A stretch of DNA of 64,000 nt from Thermoplasmata archaeon (GTDB lineage: Archaea > Thermoplasmatota > Thermoplasmata > Thermoplasmatales > Thermoplasmataceae). The position numbers and the translations under genes are program-made. The notes under the pieces are model-generated. The model saw nothing but the letters and a program-made list of their open reading frames with translations, had not been told where the DNA came from and did no database searches. This document shows, in pieces, positions 1 through 9,643 of this stretch (within the stretch, counting starts at the first letter, position 1; each line of letters opens with the position of its first letter). Where the stretch lies: positions 1 to 64,000 of the forward strand of contig JAJZOK010000151.1 of assembly GCA_021811525.1 (NCBI GenBank). The letters run 5' to 3'.

Positions 1-2210
1 TCTTTCTGTGGAAGGTTCCATGCATTGTTGTATATCGTGGGGGACTTCGTGTACGGATCATGCAGTGGACTGATGACATTAATACCTTCCCTGAAATAAT
101 TGCCATAAATCAGGTTCCCTGAACTGTAAACTGACAGGGCAAGAGGGGCCTCATGATAGTGCATTGAAGAAGAGTAGCTGCTGCCAAGGACGAGGTCAGG
201 GCCAAATGAGTTACCCCAGACAGTGCCGTTGTCAGCAATATTGTTGCTTGAATAAACTGAAAGAGAAGAACCCATGCTGTTGAAAGAGTTGGAAGCAACG
301 AGGAAATCAGTAGAATCGATAAACATCAGGTTAGCTTCATTGGCAACTGCCATTGTGTCCGGGACCCAACCGGTGATGGAACTGCCATTTGTAACGATAA
401 CACTGGATGTGTTGTAAAATACCATGTTCAAGTTGTTATAGTATGGAAGCTGCATTGAGGAAAGCTGGTTGTAGTAGCCCACAGGGTACTTATACTGGAA
501 GTTTGGCGGATTGTCCACTTTTACAAATGCGTTGGTATTTTCGAGAAGGAGTCCTGAGAACTGCGGATACAGGAAGTTGTTGGCCCTAGTGAATAGCCCG
601 GATATTCTTGTATACTGGTTGTTTTCCAGCACATATGGATCAGAGGCGCTTCCAGTTCCAGACTGGCCTGTCGTCAGATATTTCAACTGATCGTTACCGT
701 CCGCATAGAGCGGCGTATAAACACCCAGTGACTGGTTTTCATTCAGTGTAAAATTGTTCCAGGCAAGAGTTTCGTCCTCACCTTCTCCTCCTCCGCCACC
801 ACCGTGTGACTGTCCCGTCCCTTCCTCAGAAGATTCGTTGGTGCTTGTTGCTATTGTAATGGTCTGAGGATCATGGTTGCTTGAAAGGACTTCCATGGTG
901 TAGGTGATTCTTCCTGGCAGTGAGAACTTGTAGGTCCCATTCTGGTTCACGGCTGCCCATGCCGCAGTATCATTGTTAATTTTTGTTCCCATACTGATAA
1001 AAACAAAGGCATTTGCCGGATCTATTTTGCCCTGGAGATTCACTGCCCCGGAATGGCTCACCTGAGAACCCCACATTGATACTGGAAGGGATGGTCCTGT
1101 GGTAAGGTGTGCCATAGGTTTCATTTGAGAGGACCACCAGACTGATAAGCCCTGAACGGTTTCGCCTGTATTGGAACCGTAATTGTATGCTGCAGGCAAT
1201 TTGGTGTATGTCCCATCAGCACCTAGAAACTTTAATGTCAGCTGCCCGTTGGCATCGTAAATGCTGGTGGTGCTTCCCATGCCCGGCCCTGTCACTGCAA
1301 GCTCAACATCTTTCAGAAGCCCTGAAGGCGTCTTTGAAAAACCATCCACAATGAACTTGCCCTGTGAGCCTGAACCACCTGCTCCTGCAGCTGAAAAAAT
1401 AACAGTGTCGTACGTGATTCCCGGTGCAGCGGTTCCATGTTCTCCAGTACCTGTTGAATACTGGAATATCACTGCATTGCTGCCCCCTATAATGCCTGTA
1501 TTCACATATAGGGCGACCGTATTCTCACCAGACAAGGTGAATTCAGGCCCAACATAGTAATACATCAATCCAGGTATCATGTTGCCATTTCCAGACATGA
1601 TTCCCCCATTAGGGAATGAGAAAGACGGGCTGGATAGGTCCCAGATATTCGAAATGACCTGCGCCTCACCTGTTGATGGCGTGTAGAGCATTATATTCTT
1701 TATCCAGTAGAAGGAATTGCCATGCGAACCTGGGAATGAAAGAACAGCGGAGAGTTGAACCGCAACTGTCCCAGGGTTGTTGTTCATTAAGTACTGTGCC
1801 TTAAGGCTTTCAAACATGGCCGTCCCCAGGAAACTGGTTGTATTGTACTGATAGGGGATCTTCAGTCCTGATGGCTCCATGTACCCGTAATCAGTAACTC
1901 CCATTGGAGCAGGAGAAGCTGTGTATAACGGATTTACGCCACCATCCGCCAGCTTTTGTGCGAAGATATTTGGCAGGTAGATATACTCTGAGGGGACCCC
2001 AGAGTCTGCTGCCATTTCAAATACAGCCCTAGGATCAGAAATCATAGGGCTTGCTGGATCATATGATTGAGTTGCCACTGAGTCAGTTGAGATAGAGGCT
2101 GCAACAGTGTTCTCAGTACCTCCCCCTTCAAATATAAAAGGCAGGAGCGACGCCATAACCGTTATACCAACTATGAGTGCAACAAGCCCACGCTTGCTAA
2201 TGTGCCCCAT
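1..2210 (-). CDS. Thermopsin-like / beta-helix surface protein, C-terminus beyond the window
   Basis: The frame is open from the ATG at 2210 to the window edge, about 736 codons, so the C-terminal part is missing. Residues about 7-27 form a hydrophobic signal/anchor segment. Residues about 60-370 resemble thermopsin (peptidase family A5), with blocks such as SPAPMGVTDYGY, FLGTAMFE, WIKNIMLYTP and ISNIWDLSSPS. A Ser/Glu/Gly linker containing SHGGGGGGEGEDE follows, then Asn-rich strands resembling a right-handed beta-helix. The next gene is a complete paralogue with the same order, so these look like tandem duplicates. The likely role is an extracellular acid protease or polymer-binding protein at the cell surface. 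The A5 family is inferred from motif similarity, and catalytic residues cannot be assigned. It lacks the GGTGA leader seen before the next three genes. Confidence 0.8.
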   Translation of the reverse strand, partial: MGHISKRGLVALIVGITVMASLLPFIFEGGGTENTVAASISTDSVATQSYDPASPMISDPRAVFEMAADSGVPSEYIYLPNIFAQKLADGGVNPLYTASPAPMGVTDYGYMEPSGLKIPYQYNTTSFLGTAMFESLKAQYLMNNNPGTVAVQLSAVLSFPGSHGNSFYWIKNIMLYTPSTGEAQVISNIWDLSSPSFSFPNGGIMSGNGNMIPGLMYYYVGPEFTLSGENTVALYVNTGIIGGSNAVIFQYSTGTGEHGTAAPGITYDTVIFSAAGAGGSGSQGKFIVDGFSKTPSGLLKDVELAVTGPGMGSTTSIYDANGQLTLKFLGADGTYTKLPAAYNYGSNTGETVQGLSVWWSSQMKPMAHLTTGPSLPVSMWGSQVSHSGAVNLQGKIDPANAFVFISMGTKINNDTAAWAAVNQNGTYKFSLPGRITYTMEVLSSNHDPQTITIATSTNESSEEGTGQSHGGGGGGEGEDETLAWNNFTLNENQSLGVYTPLYADGNDQLKYLTTGQSGTGSASDPYVLENNQYTRISGLFTRANNFLYPQFSGLLLENTNAFVKVDNPPNFQYKYPVGYYNQLSSMQLPYYNNLNMVFYNTSSVIVTNGSSITGWVPDTMAVANEANLMFIDSTDFLVASNSFNSMGSSLSVYSSNNIADNGTVWGNSFGPDLVLGSSYSSSMHYHEAPLALSVYSSGNLIYGNYFREGINVISPLHDPYTKSPTIYNNAWNLPQK

Positions 2211-2343
2211 ATATATCGTTTAAATATCTTTCATAAGAGTTTATCCTTAATGCATTACCTGTAAAGGTGAAATTATTGCGTATTAGCTTGAATGCTGATG
2301 GAAAGGATTTTATTTGTTAGTGTTGAGGAAAATATATTTTTGC

Positions 2344-2412
2344 TTTAGCTAAGGGAAATGAAAAACAAAAAAATAAGATAAATAAAAAAGGTAAAAAAAA
2401 TTAATTTATTTA
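2344..2412 (-). terminator. Oligo-T terminator after the 1159-residue surface protein gene
   Basis: Read on the minus strand, the bases just after the stop codon at 2424 contain several runs of six to eight T separated by short A/T spacers. Archaeal transcription commonly ends at such U-rich tracts, so this probably terminates the upstream surface-protein transcript. There is no stable hairpin. Confidence 0.55.
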
Positions 2413-2423
2413 ATCGAGTTCGT

Positions 2424-5400
2424 TCAATGCCTTCTCAGGAGCAGGTAAGCGATTCCGAATCCGGCCGCAATCCCAACTACGGCGCCGATGCTCATCAGCC
2501 CTGCAGTGAGTGCGTGGTTGGGTGTTTCAGCGTATGTGATTGAAACATTTGCATTATTGCCGCTCACGATCACATAGCCTGCATTCTGTTGCAATGTGTA
2601 ACCGCTTATTGTCTGAGCCTGGTAGGTGTAATTGCCGTCCTTGACTTCAAAGGCCATAGTTGCTGAAGTAGAGTTCACCAGATGGCCGCTGAAGTTGAGT
2701 GCCCACTGTGTGCCGCTCTTAAGGCCATTTGCGTTAAAGTATACTGTGTAAGTCTGCTCAGAGAATGATACCTGTTCACTCAGGGGTTGCCCATATACTG
2801 AGAATGTTCCAGTGCCTGCATCAGATTTGTAGCCTGTTGGGGCAATAACAGTGTACACATACGTGCCATTGGGGAGTGGAACTTCCAATGAAGAACCCGT
2901 TGCAGAATATGTTATTCCATTGATGATTACTGACCATCCGCTTCCAGCCGGTAGCCCTGCGGCAGAGAATGTTGCCATGAAGTAACCAAGAACGAACTTT
3001 ATGGGTTCAGTAGTGTTGGCACCATTCATGAGCACTAGACCCGGGCTGGGTATTGGCAGATAGTAATGGTTCCCTGATACTGTGTATTTGTATGTTCCAT
3101 TTGGCATCGTGAACGATATGCTGCTTCCAGTAGTGCTCTTCACATTGCCTGAGAGGTTAACTGACCAGCTGTCACCAACGGGATGGCCTGTCTGCGTGAA
3201 GGTTATCTGGTGTACTATCAGTGTGAAATTGAGATCTTTCACAATGTTCTCACCGTAAACCAATGCATAACCACTGCTTGGTGAGGCCGAATATATGGAG
3301 GGCTTGTCTACTTTGTAATTGTAGGTGCCATTCATCATCTGGAACTGTATCTGTGTCTCAGTAGTGCTGATTGTGGTCTTATCAAGTGTTACTCCCCAGG
3401 ATGTTCCAGAGGGAAGCCCATTGGCGTTGAAGGTAACAGTATACTTGGTTGGGACCAGCGGATAATAATCTCCACCCGTTGCAATATTACCTCCATCAGT
3501 GTATGGAATTGTCCCGTCAAATGATTCCCAGTAGTTTCCACCCTGGTAGCTCGTTTCTACAATGGACCCTGTCAGGTTATAACCCATTACAGTGTTCACA
3601 TAAGACAGGTTGTATTTCTGGCCAAGATCCCACATGTTGGTGTATGTTGCATTTGCCTGTGCAAACTGGTCGTATGATGGGTTCACAACTGAACTTCCCT
3701 GCCCGAAGTAATTGTTGTAGACAAGGTTTCCTGAGCTCATCATAAGGATCGAGACCGGATCAGTGCCTTTGAGCAAGCCTCCTGCATACTGGGTTTCAGT
3801 GATCGGGTCAGTTGAGAAGTGGTTGCCCCAGATGGTACCTGCCCCACTGCCACTGTTGTTATTGTACACCAGCAAACTTTCACCCATGGTGCTGAACTGG
3901 TTTGATGCCACCAGGAAATTAGTTGAATCCCAGAATATCACGTTTGCAGCCGGGAATCCGCTCAGGGAATGGGCATTCCAACCGGAAATAGATTGTGCAT
4001 CCTTCAAGACTATGTTACTAGTATTGATGAACTCAAAGTTCAGATTGTTGAAAGAAGGCAGTCCAAATGTCAGCAGAGTTGCAGCCATGAATGATGGATA
4101 CTTTATGGCGAAGTTTGGTGGGCTGTTTAACACAACTGACGCATTAGTGTTGGATAGTTGGACTCCTGCAAAGGTCGGGAACATGTAGTCATTTGTTCTT
4201 GCGAACAGTGAATTCAGAGGCCCATACTGGTTATTTTCTATGATATACGGATCTCCGGGTGTGCCATCACCAACAAAGGTATTTGGTGTGATATTCTTAA
4301 CATTCACAACCCCTGTGAAGTTTGAACTTCCAAGTGTCAAGTACGCCAGTTGGGAGTTTCCATTGGCATACAGTGGTGTATAGATTCCCGTTGACCTGTT
4401 GAAGTCCAGTGAGACATTGAAATAAGCTGTGGTTTCGTTTTCATCTGCTCCACCCCCACCATGTGAAGTGTTAGTTGACCCTCCTCCTTCTGTCGTATTT
4501 GTCTCCTCTTCAGGAAACATGTCAGAGGAGGTGAATATATAGGGGGTGAACTCGCTCATTACAACTGCCCCGGAGTAATCTATTCCACCAGGCATTGCAT
4601 AGAGATATGTACCATTGGGGTTTACAGGTGCCCAGCTTGCTTTGGAACTGTCGAAAGTTGTGCCGGCATTGATGAAGTAGAACGCGTTGGCTGGATTAAC
4701 AGTTCCCTGAATGTTCGTGCCTCCAGACCTTATAGCATCAGAACCCCACATGGGGACCAGTATGGAAGGGCCTGTGCTCAGGTGTGCGATCGGGGTTTTC
4801 AGGGAAGTAAACCAGACTGAAAGGCCCTGGATGGTTTCACCAGTGTTTGACCCATAGTTGAATGCTGATGGGACATTGGAATAGGTACCGGTGGACCCCT
4901 TGTACTGCAGCTTGAACTGGTCATTTGCATAGTAAATGTTTGTGGAACTGCCTCCACCAGGCCCTGTTGCCATCAATTCAGCGTCGTACAGAAGGCCGGA
5001 AGGTGTCTTATGGTTTCCGTCCACTAGAAACGCAGCAGATGAAGCTGGAATAAGAGTTCCTGGGAGTACTGAATTGAATGTCACTAGATCGTAGGTGGTT
5101 TCAGGCACGGTTGAAGAACTCTCCGTACCGGTGATCTCATAGGAGAAAGCGACTGCATTGTTAAGATCGTTCATCACGGAATCGACATAGACTATGGCCG
5201 TAAATGTTGCAGGAACGTTGATTGTTGGACCCGCATAATAATAGAACAGCCCTGGGACAACCATTCCATTACCCGATAATATAGTGTCATTCTGCATCAA
5301 CATTGACGGGCTGGAAAGGCTCCAGATGTTTGATACGAATTGCATCTGGCCCAGTGATGGAGTGTAGAGCATGACGTTCTGTATCCAGAAAACATTGTTT

Positions 5401-5903
5401 GGGTCGCCTGCGATCGTTACGTGGTCTAGGACTGTGTTAAGCTGTATAGCAACAGTCTTTTGTGCTTTACTCTGCAGGGAATTGGCTACCATGCCCTCGA
5501 ACATAGCAGATCCGAGGAAGCCGCCAGTGGTGTAGGAATATCTAGTGGTTACTCCACTGTTTATGGAATAACCGAAATCTGATACACCCATTGGGGCGGG
5601 AGATCTGTCATAAGCAGGAGTTACAGTGCTGCTTGTGGCATTAAAGTTCAGGTTCGGCAGGTACGCGTACTTTGCGGGGACGTTGTTCTCACTCAGCAGG
5701 GCCAGCAATTGGTTTGCATTTAGCGGTGCCGAAGTTAAAGAGGGTGAGTATCCAACCATCCCACTACTTGTTTCTACAGCCTGGCTGGCTGCAGTCTCGC
5801 CAGGAGATCTCTGAGGGATTTCATACAGCACAGCGAGTGCCGAAAGAACCATGGCGGCGGCTACAATCAAGACCAGCGCTCTCTTTTTACTAGAGGTGTC
5901 CAC
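2424..5903 (-). CDS. Thermopsin-like / beta-helix / four-repeat stalk surface protein
   Basis: This is a 1159-residue secreted, membrane-anchored mosaic. Residues about 8-28 are a signal/anchor segment. Residues about 95-460 resemble thermopsin A5 (blocks SPAPMGVSDFGY, FLGSAMFEG, FWIQNVMLYTP, FVSNIWSLSSPS). A Gly/Glu/Asn linker lies near 475-500, and an Asn-rich beta-helix-like region near 545-790. Four tandem repeats of about 75 residues follow, each opening like VTFNANGLPSGTSW and containing an NGTYxY strand, then a transmembrane helix near 1135-1156 ending LLLRRH. Many N-glycosylation sequons are present. The start is GTG at 5903, with GGTGA six bases upstream. The role is probably surface proteolysis or adhesion, with the repeats acting as a stalk. 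Confidence 0.85.
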   Translation of the reverse strand: MDTSSKKRALVLIVAAAMVLSALAVLYEIPQRSPGETAASQAVETSSGMVGYSPSLTSAPLNANQLLALLSENNVPAKYAYLPNLNFNATSSTVTPAYDRSPAPMGVSDFGYSINSGVTTRYSYTTGGFLGSAMFEGMVANSLQSKAQKTVAIQLNTVLDHVTIAGDPNNVFWIQNVMLYTPSLGQMQFVSNIWSLSSPSMLMQNDTILSGNGMVVPGLFYYYAGPTINVPATFTAIVYVDSVMNDLNNAVAFSYEITGTESSSTVPETTYDLVTFNSVLPGTLIPASSAAFLVDGNHKTPSGLLYDAELMATGPGGGSSTNIYYANDQFKLQYKGSTGTYSNVPSAFNYGSNTGETIQGLSVWFTSLKTPIAHLSTGPSILVPMWGSDAIRSGGTNIQGTVNPANAFYFINAGTTFDSSKASWAPVNPNGTYLYAMPGGIDYSGAVVMSEFTPYIFTSSDMFPEEETNTTEGGGSTNTSHGGGGADENETTAYFNVSLDFNRSTGIYTPLYANGNSQLAYLTLGSSNFTGVVNVKNITPNTFVGDGTPGDPYIIENNQYGPLNSLFARTNDYMFPTFAGVQLSNTNASVVLNSPPNFAIKYPSFMAATLLTFGLPSFNNLNFEFINTSNIVLKDAQSISGWNAHSLSGFPAANVIFWDSTNFLVASNQFSTMGESLLVYNNNSGSGAGTIWGNHFSTDPITETQYAGGLLKGTDPVSILMMSSGNLVYNNYFGQGSSVVNPSYDQFAQANATYTNMWDLGQKYNLSYVNTVMGYNLTGSIVETSYQGGNYWESFDGTIPYTDGGNIATGGDYYPLVPTKYTVTFNANGLPSGTSWGVTLDKTTISTTETQIQFQMMNGTYNYKVDKPSIYSASPSSGYALVYGENIVKDLNFTLIVHQITFTQTGHPVGDSWSVNLSGNVKSTTGSSISFTMPNGTYKYTVSGNHYYLPIPSPGLVLMNGANTTEPIKFVLGYFMATFSAAGLPAGSGWSVIINGITYSATGSSLEVPLPNGTYVYTVIAPTGYKSDAGTGTFSVYGQPLSEQVSFSEQTYTVYFNANGLKSGTQWALNFSGHLVNSTSATMAFEVKDGNYTYQAQTISGYTLQQNAGYVIVSGNNANVSITYAETPNHALTAGLMSIGAVVGIAAGFGIAYLLLRRH

Positions 5904-5909
5904 TTTTAG

Positions 5910-5914
5910 TCACC
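5910..5914 (-). promoter_or_regulatory. GGTGA ribosome binding site deciding a GTG start
   Basis: GGTGA lies six bases before the GTG at 5903. The same AAGGTGAC-type leader precedes the genes starting at 7370 and 9342, which supports the assigned starts and suggests shared translational control. Confidence 0.6.
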
Positions 5915-6128
5915 TTGTAATAAAACTATGTGGGCTCGGCTCATATCCGCTGTTCCTTACCTTTTATATATAAAAGTTCCTTGAGCTTATATAAAAGCAA
6001 TATCCATATGTTGTTATGGAAGTATTCTCTTTTTTAAATAAACAGCCTTCTTAAGAAACGGGCCAGTATAAAGAAATTGATAAAAATAAATTATTGGAAG
6101 GGACCGGAAATGGTGATAAGATTCCCGG

Positions 6129-7370
6129 CTACCTCTTCCTTATGAGATATATGCCAATACCTGCTCCAGCAGCTATACCAATTGCCGCACCGGCCAGTAT
6201 GAGCATGGAACCGGTGAAGTAATCTGGGTTCTTCGTGAAGTTCACATTGACATTCTGGGGCTGGCTTGCCACATTTACATACCCTCCGTCGGAAGCAGCA
6301 CTATATCCGCTTGCACCGGAGATTGTGTAGGTGTAGTTCCCTGCAGGCACTTCAAATGTAATTACTGAAGAGGTTGAGTTGTGGGTCACTCCACCAAGGG
6401 TGACTTCCCAGGGTGTGCCGACTGATACACCATGGTGCTCAAATGTAACTGTATAGGTCTTCTGGTATATAGTAACATTTAGGGATGTATCAGAATCAAG
6501 CACGAGCAGTGATCCAGTGGAAGGAGAGGCCCAGTATTCCGAACCTGTTGTTATGTCATAATCATACAATCCATTTGGTTTGAGCATTGAAAAGCTGTTT
6601 CCAGAAACTGAGTAGACTTGCCCTGCCAGGTCGATGCTCCAACTTGTTCCGGTGGTATGGCCGGCGAAGTTTAAGGTCACCTTATGGAGTGTCGTTGCAA
6701 ATGTTACATTAACAACCTGATCCTGCCCGTAAACCACAATCCTGCCACTTGGTTGCGTAGCAGCATAATTCAAAGGCCCCGTGATTGTGTAGTTGTATGT
6801 ACCATTCTGTAAGTTAAAAGTGATCGTATCCGTGGCTGATGATATTGCTTGGCCTGATACATTTGCTGTCCAGGTTGAACCAGAAGGCAGACCTGCCTCG
6901 ACGAATTTCAACTCATATTGAATAAGAGTGAATGTTATGTACTGTGTCACTGGTGAACCATAAACAAGCACTACACCACTTGAAGGGCTGGCCATATAGA
7001 CAGTTGGATTGTTGACCAGGAATGAATGCGAACCATTAGCGAGCTGGAATGTTAATGAACTGTAAACGGTGCTCATTGTGTTTGTGCCGTCAACAGTTAC
7101 AGACCAGGAGGTCCCCTGCGGTAACCCAATGCTTGTGAAAGTAACATAATATGTAGTAAGCACAGCGTCAACCGTTTGCATTGCTTGGCCAGATGGCCCG
7201 TTGGCATTCTCGTTACCTGAAGGGATGGAACCAATCAGGTAGCCTGGGGTCTGCTCACCTTTGGCATTTCCGCCGAATAGCGGAGCCTGAAATAATATGG
7301 CAATTGATGACATTACCATGACAAATGCCAGTGAAGCGACCAGGACTCGTTTTTTAGTAGAGGCGTCCAT
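6129..7370 (-). CDS. Four-repeat stalk-type surface protein
   Basis: The protein has 413 residues from ATG 7370, which has GGTGA eight bases upstream. A longer frame opens at GTG 7382, but that codon overlaps the ribosome binding site. An N-terminal hydrophobic signal/anchor is followed by a short low-complexity stretch, then four repeats of about 75 residues. Each repeat follows the pattern aromatic-x-VTF...GLPxGTSW...NGTYxYxI...YxASPSSG. A C-terminal helix ends IYLIRKR. The repeats and the tail match the stalk of the 1159-residue neighbour, but the protease and beta-helix parts are absent. It is probably an abundant surface or adhesin-like protein. No enzymatic domain is visible. Confidence 0.85.
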   Translation of the reverse strand: MDASTKKRVLVASLAFVMVMSSIAILFQAPLFGGNAKGEQTPGYLIGSIPSGNENANGPSGQAMQTVDAVLTTYYVTFTSIGLPQGTSWSVTVDGTNTMSTVYSSLTFQLANGSHSFLVNNPTVYMASPSSGVVLVYGSPVTQYITFTLIQYELKFVEAGLPSGSTWTANVSGQAISSATDTITFNLQNGTYNYTITGPLNYAATQPSGRIVVYGQDQVVNVTFATTLHKVTLNFAGHTTGTSWSIDLAGQVYSVSGNSFSMLKPNGLYDYDITTGSEYWASPSTGSLLVLDSDTSLNVTIYQKTYTVTFEHHGVSVGTPWEVTLGGVTHNSTSSVITFEVPAGNYTYTISGASGYSAASDGGYVNVASQPQNVNVNFTKNPDYFTGSMLILAGAAIGIAAGAGIGIYLIRKR

Positions 7371-7497
7371 TTTTTGTGTCACCTTATTAAAAAGATTCCT
7401 TTCTGAATGATTAGCGCTTTACCTTACCTTTAAGGAAACTACGGTTTCCAGAGAGGCAAGAATTCATTAATGGGCTCTCAAAAGATTTAATACTGCG

Positions 7498-7528
7498 ATT
7501 AAAAGTAAAAAAAGTAAATTAAAAAAAC
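7498..7528 (-). terminator. Oligo-T terminator after the 599-residue surface protein gene
   Basis: The minus strand carries two runs of seven T shortly after the stop codon at 7543, as expected for an archaeal intrinsic terminator. Confidence 0.5.
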
Positions 7529-7542
7529 TGGACAGGGGAAAT

Positions 7543-9342
7543 TTATTTCTTCCCTGTCCGAGATATAACAATAATTAGTGCCGCTACCACTATTACCACA
7601 ACGATTCCAATTGCCACCCAGAGGTAAGGCGATAGGCCGGGGGTTGGTGAAACTGACGTGCCGGTTATCTCAAGGGTGTGGGTGGAGAAGTGCGGTGCGT
7701 GGATAATTACAAGTGTGCCACCATTCACTGCAACCATGTAGTATTGTGCCTGGCTCTGCGAAGTAGAGTTGAACAGCCCGTTTGCATCCTGCAACTGGGT
7801 CATGACCTGGTTGTCCAGTTTGAGGGTAAACTGTGACCCATTGGAGATGACACTGTTGGGAATGAAGATCGCAATGTTTGCGCCCTGCTGAACCTGTGAT
7901 GATAGCTGAACCTGTACCCTGTTCTGGTATGCGTTCTGAACCTGCAGGTTCAAGGAGGAGTTGTAGTAGTATGTGTAGTTATAAGGTGAGGCCTGCCCTG
8001 TGCCAATTGACAGAAATGCACCAAGTTTTCCGTGCTGCATTGCATATTGGAGCTGATTCTGGAGCTGCGAAGTATAATTGAGCAGGTGGTTCTGTGCCAC
8101 GAACTGCACATATGACACTCCGGTTGTGCTTATTGAAATTGTGTTTCCAACCACAGATACGGTTCCATCATGGATGAATAGCTGCCCTTTGAAAGTATCA
8201 TTGGATATTGATATGATTGTTGGGGCTGCCATTATGCTGAACTGGTTCCCTACGGTCATTCCAGTGTAGTTGCCGAAACTATGGCCGTACGCGTGCCCGA
8301 TGCCAGCCGGATTGTGCAGGAAGTGTATTGTAGATATACTGAGCCCAGGTGCTACAACCATGGAAAGTGTTCCGTTGTTGGTAAAGAAGCTTCCTAGAGT
8401 TGCGATGTTGTTATAGACCTTGTAGATTGAAGTCTGATTGGCAAAAAACATTGCGTTCCCGGCCAGGATGGGGTCAGTGCTTGGGAATAGCGGTGAGAGG
8501 TATCCGTTTCCGAAGTTCCCATTGCCCCTGGTTGAAATGCTGCTGAACACCACTGTGTCGGAGTAGAGGTTGGTGTAGTCATGAATGGTGCCTGTGGCAT
8601 TGTCAAAGATCAGGGACAGGTATGTTCCCGACACTTCCCCGGTTGATGGATCATAGGAAAGAGGATTGATGCTCAGGCTCTTGTTCAAAGCCTGCTTCTC
8701 TATTGAATACTTTATTGTGCCGCTGGGAGTTATTGCGGCAATAAGTGAGGACCCAGGGGCAAGGCTTCCATTCATAATGGTTATTGTTTTTCCGTCAGAG
8801 GAAAGCGTGGATGGGGAATTTGCCATGTAGAGAATGAATCCATCAGTCACATTCATTCTGTAAATTGTATTGTCAAAGAAACTCATCATGAGTGAATTTG
8901 TGTTAGCTGAGTTGTAAAATCTCAATAGTTCAGAGGCAGACACGGGAGCAGCTGCTGATGGCAGAGCAATGGAGATAGATGGATACACCCCGGGAGTGGC
9001 AAAAGTGGTTGACATCAGTAGCATGTCGTTGTCGTCAGTTGTGTACAGGGACACATTGTTCAATGTGGCAACCTTATTTACGTCACAGTATTCCTGTTGA
9101 GCAACTGTTGAGTTCATCCCGGATGTAACGACCTGAGAAGCTGTAAGGATTGTATAATTGGGACTGGTATAATTGATGTTGTAAATAGTACTAGTTACAG
9201 GGTCGTAGGACAGGGAATAATTGCCAGCCTCGACCGCGGTAACCTGTGCAGAGGCGTTACCGGCGAGTATTGCAACCGATGACAATAACATCATGAATGC
9301 CATGATCATTATCAGCGATTTCTTAGTTAGTGATTTACCCAT
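7543..9342 (-). CDS. Secreted membrane-anchored surface protein of unknown function
   Basis: The protein has 599 residues when started at ATG 9342, with GGTGA five bases upstream; a TTG at 9357 would add five residues. A signal peptide ends near ASAQV at about residue 34. The ectodomain is rich in Ser, Thr and Asn with many N-x-S/T sequons. Residues about 400-500 are Gln-rich and may form helices. A C-terminal helix (about 567-592) ends SRTGKK. It does not share the repeats or thermopsin-like blocks of its neighbours, but it has the same leader motif and orientation. An S-layer-like or surface-sensor role is possible. I do not recognise a family. Confidence 0.8.
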   Translation of the reverse strand: MGKSLTKKSLIMIMAFMMLLSSVAILAGNASAQVTAVEAGNYSLSYDPVTSTIYNINYTSPNYTILTASQVVTSGMNSTVAQQEYCDVNKVATLNNVSLYTTDDNDMLLMSTTFATPGVYPSISIALPSAAAPVSASELLRFYNSANTNSLMMSFFDNTIYRMNVTDGFILYMANSPSTLSSDGKTITIMNGSLAPGSSLIAAITPSGTIKYSIEKQALNKSLSINPLSYDPSTGEVSGTYLSLIFDNATGTIHDYTNLYSDTVVFSSISTRGNGNFGNGYLSPLFPSTDPILAGNAMFFANQTSIYKVYNNIATLGSFFTNNGTLSMVVAPGLSISTIHFLHNPAGIGHAYGHSFGNYTGMTVGNQFSIMAAPTIISISNDTFKGQLFIHDGTVSVVGNTISISTTGVSYVQFVAQNHLLNYTSQLQNQLQYAMQHGKLGAFLSIGTGQASPYNYTYYYNSSLNLQVQNAYQNRVQVQLSSQVQQGANIAIFIPNSVISNGSQFTLKLDNQVMTQLQDANGLFNSTSQSQAQYYMVAVNGGTLVIIHAPHFSTHTLEITGTSVSPTPGLSPYLWVAIGIVVVIVVAALIIVISRTGKK

Positions 9343-9643
9343 ATAAGTCACCAACAATTCAATTAAAATTTTACTCTTTATTTCGATTCCTCATAGATAA
9401 GGAAAAATGCGGTTTCCCATAGAATTGGGATCTGCTGCTGGGTCAGCCCATGCCCACACAGGCAATGGACATGATTTGCGATTTTTAGTCATTATTGATA
9501 AGACCTGAAGAGAGAGAAGTTACAGACCTAAGGTGGTTTTAATATTGCCAACAATATGCACCTGTCGTAACAGGCGTGTTGGACTGAAAGCTTGAGGCTT
9601 TGATCAGCAATACCATTATGATTTGGGCGGAGGAGGGAGGCAG
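9343..9643. other. Intergenic region with three adjacent hairpins before an MFS gene
   Basis: There is no convincing gene in this 300-bp divergent spacer. A TATA-like GGTTTTAATA lies near 9534-9543. Three perfect short hairpins follow within 60 bases: 9542-9557 (ATATTG/CAATAT), 9561-9574 (CCTGT/ACAGG) and 9587-9601 (AAAGC/GCTTT). The downstream MFS gene would have a structured leader of about 75 bases, unusual in a genome with many leaderless mRNAs. It does not match the TPP or fluoride riboswitch consensus as I know them. Confidence 0.5.

Noticed and set aside
1261..1557. Plus-strand open frame of 98 codons opposite the first surface-protein gene.
   Set aside because: It is an antisense shadow of a clearly coding minus-strand frame with no start signal of its own.
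9407..9508. Thirty-three-codon frame starting at ATG 9407 with AAGGA upstream and a His-containing segment.
   Set aside because: No membrane helix, signal or recognisable motif, and it lies upstream of a likely promoter. Chance is the simplest explanation.
9542..9643. Possible TPP or fluoride riboswitch in the MFS leader.
   Set aside because: The conserved TPP and fluoride riboswitch core sequences, as I know them, are absent; only simple hairpins are seen.
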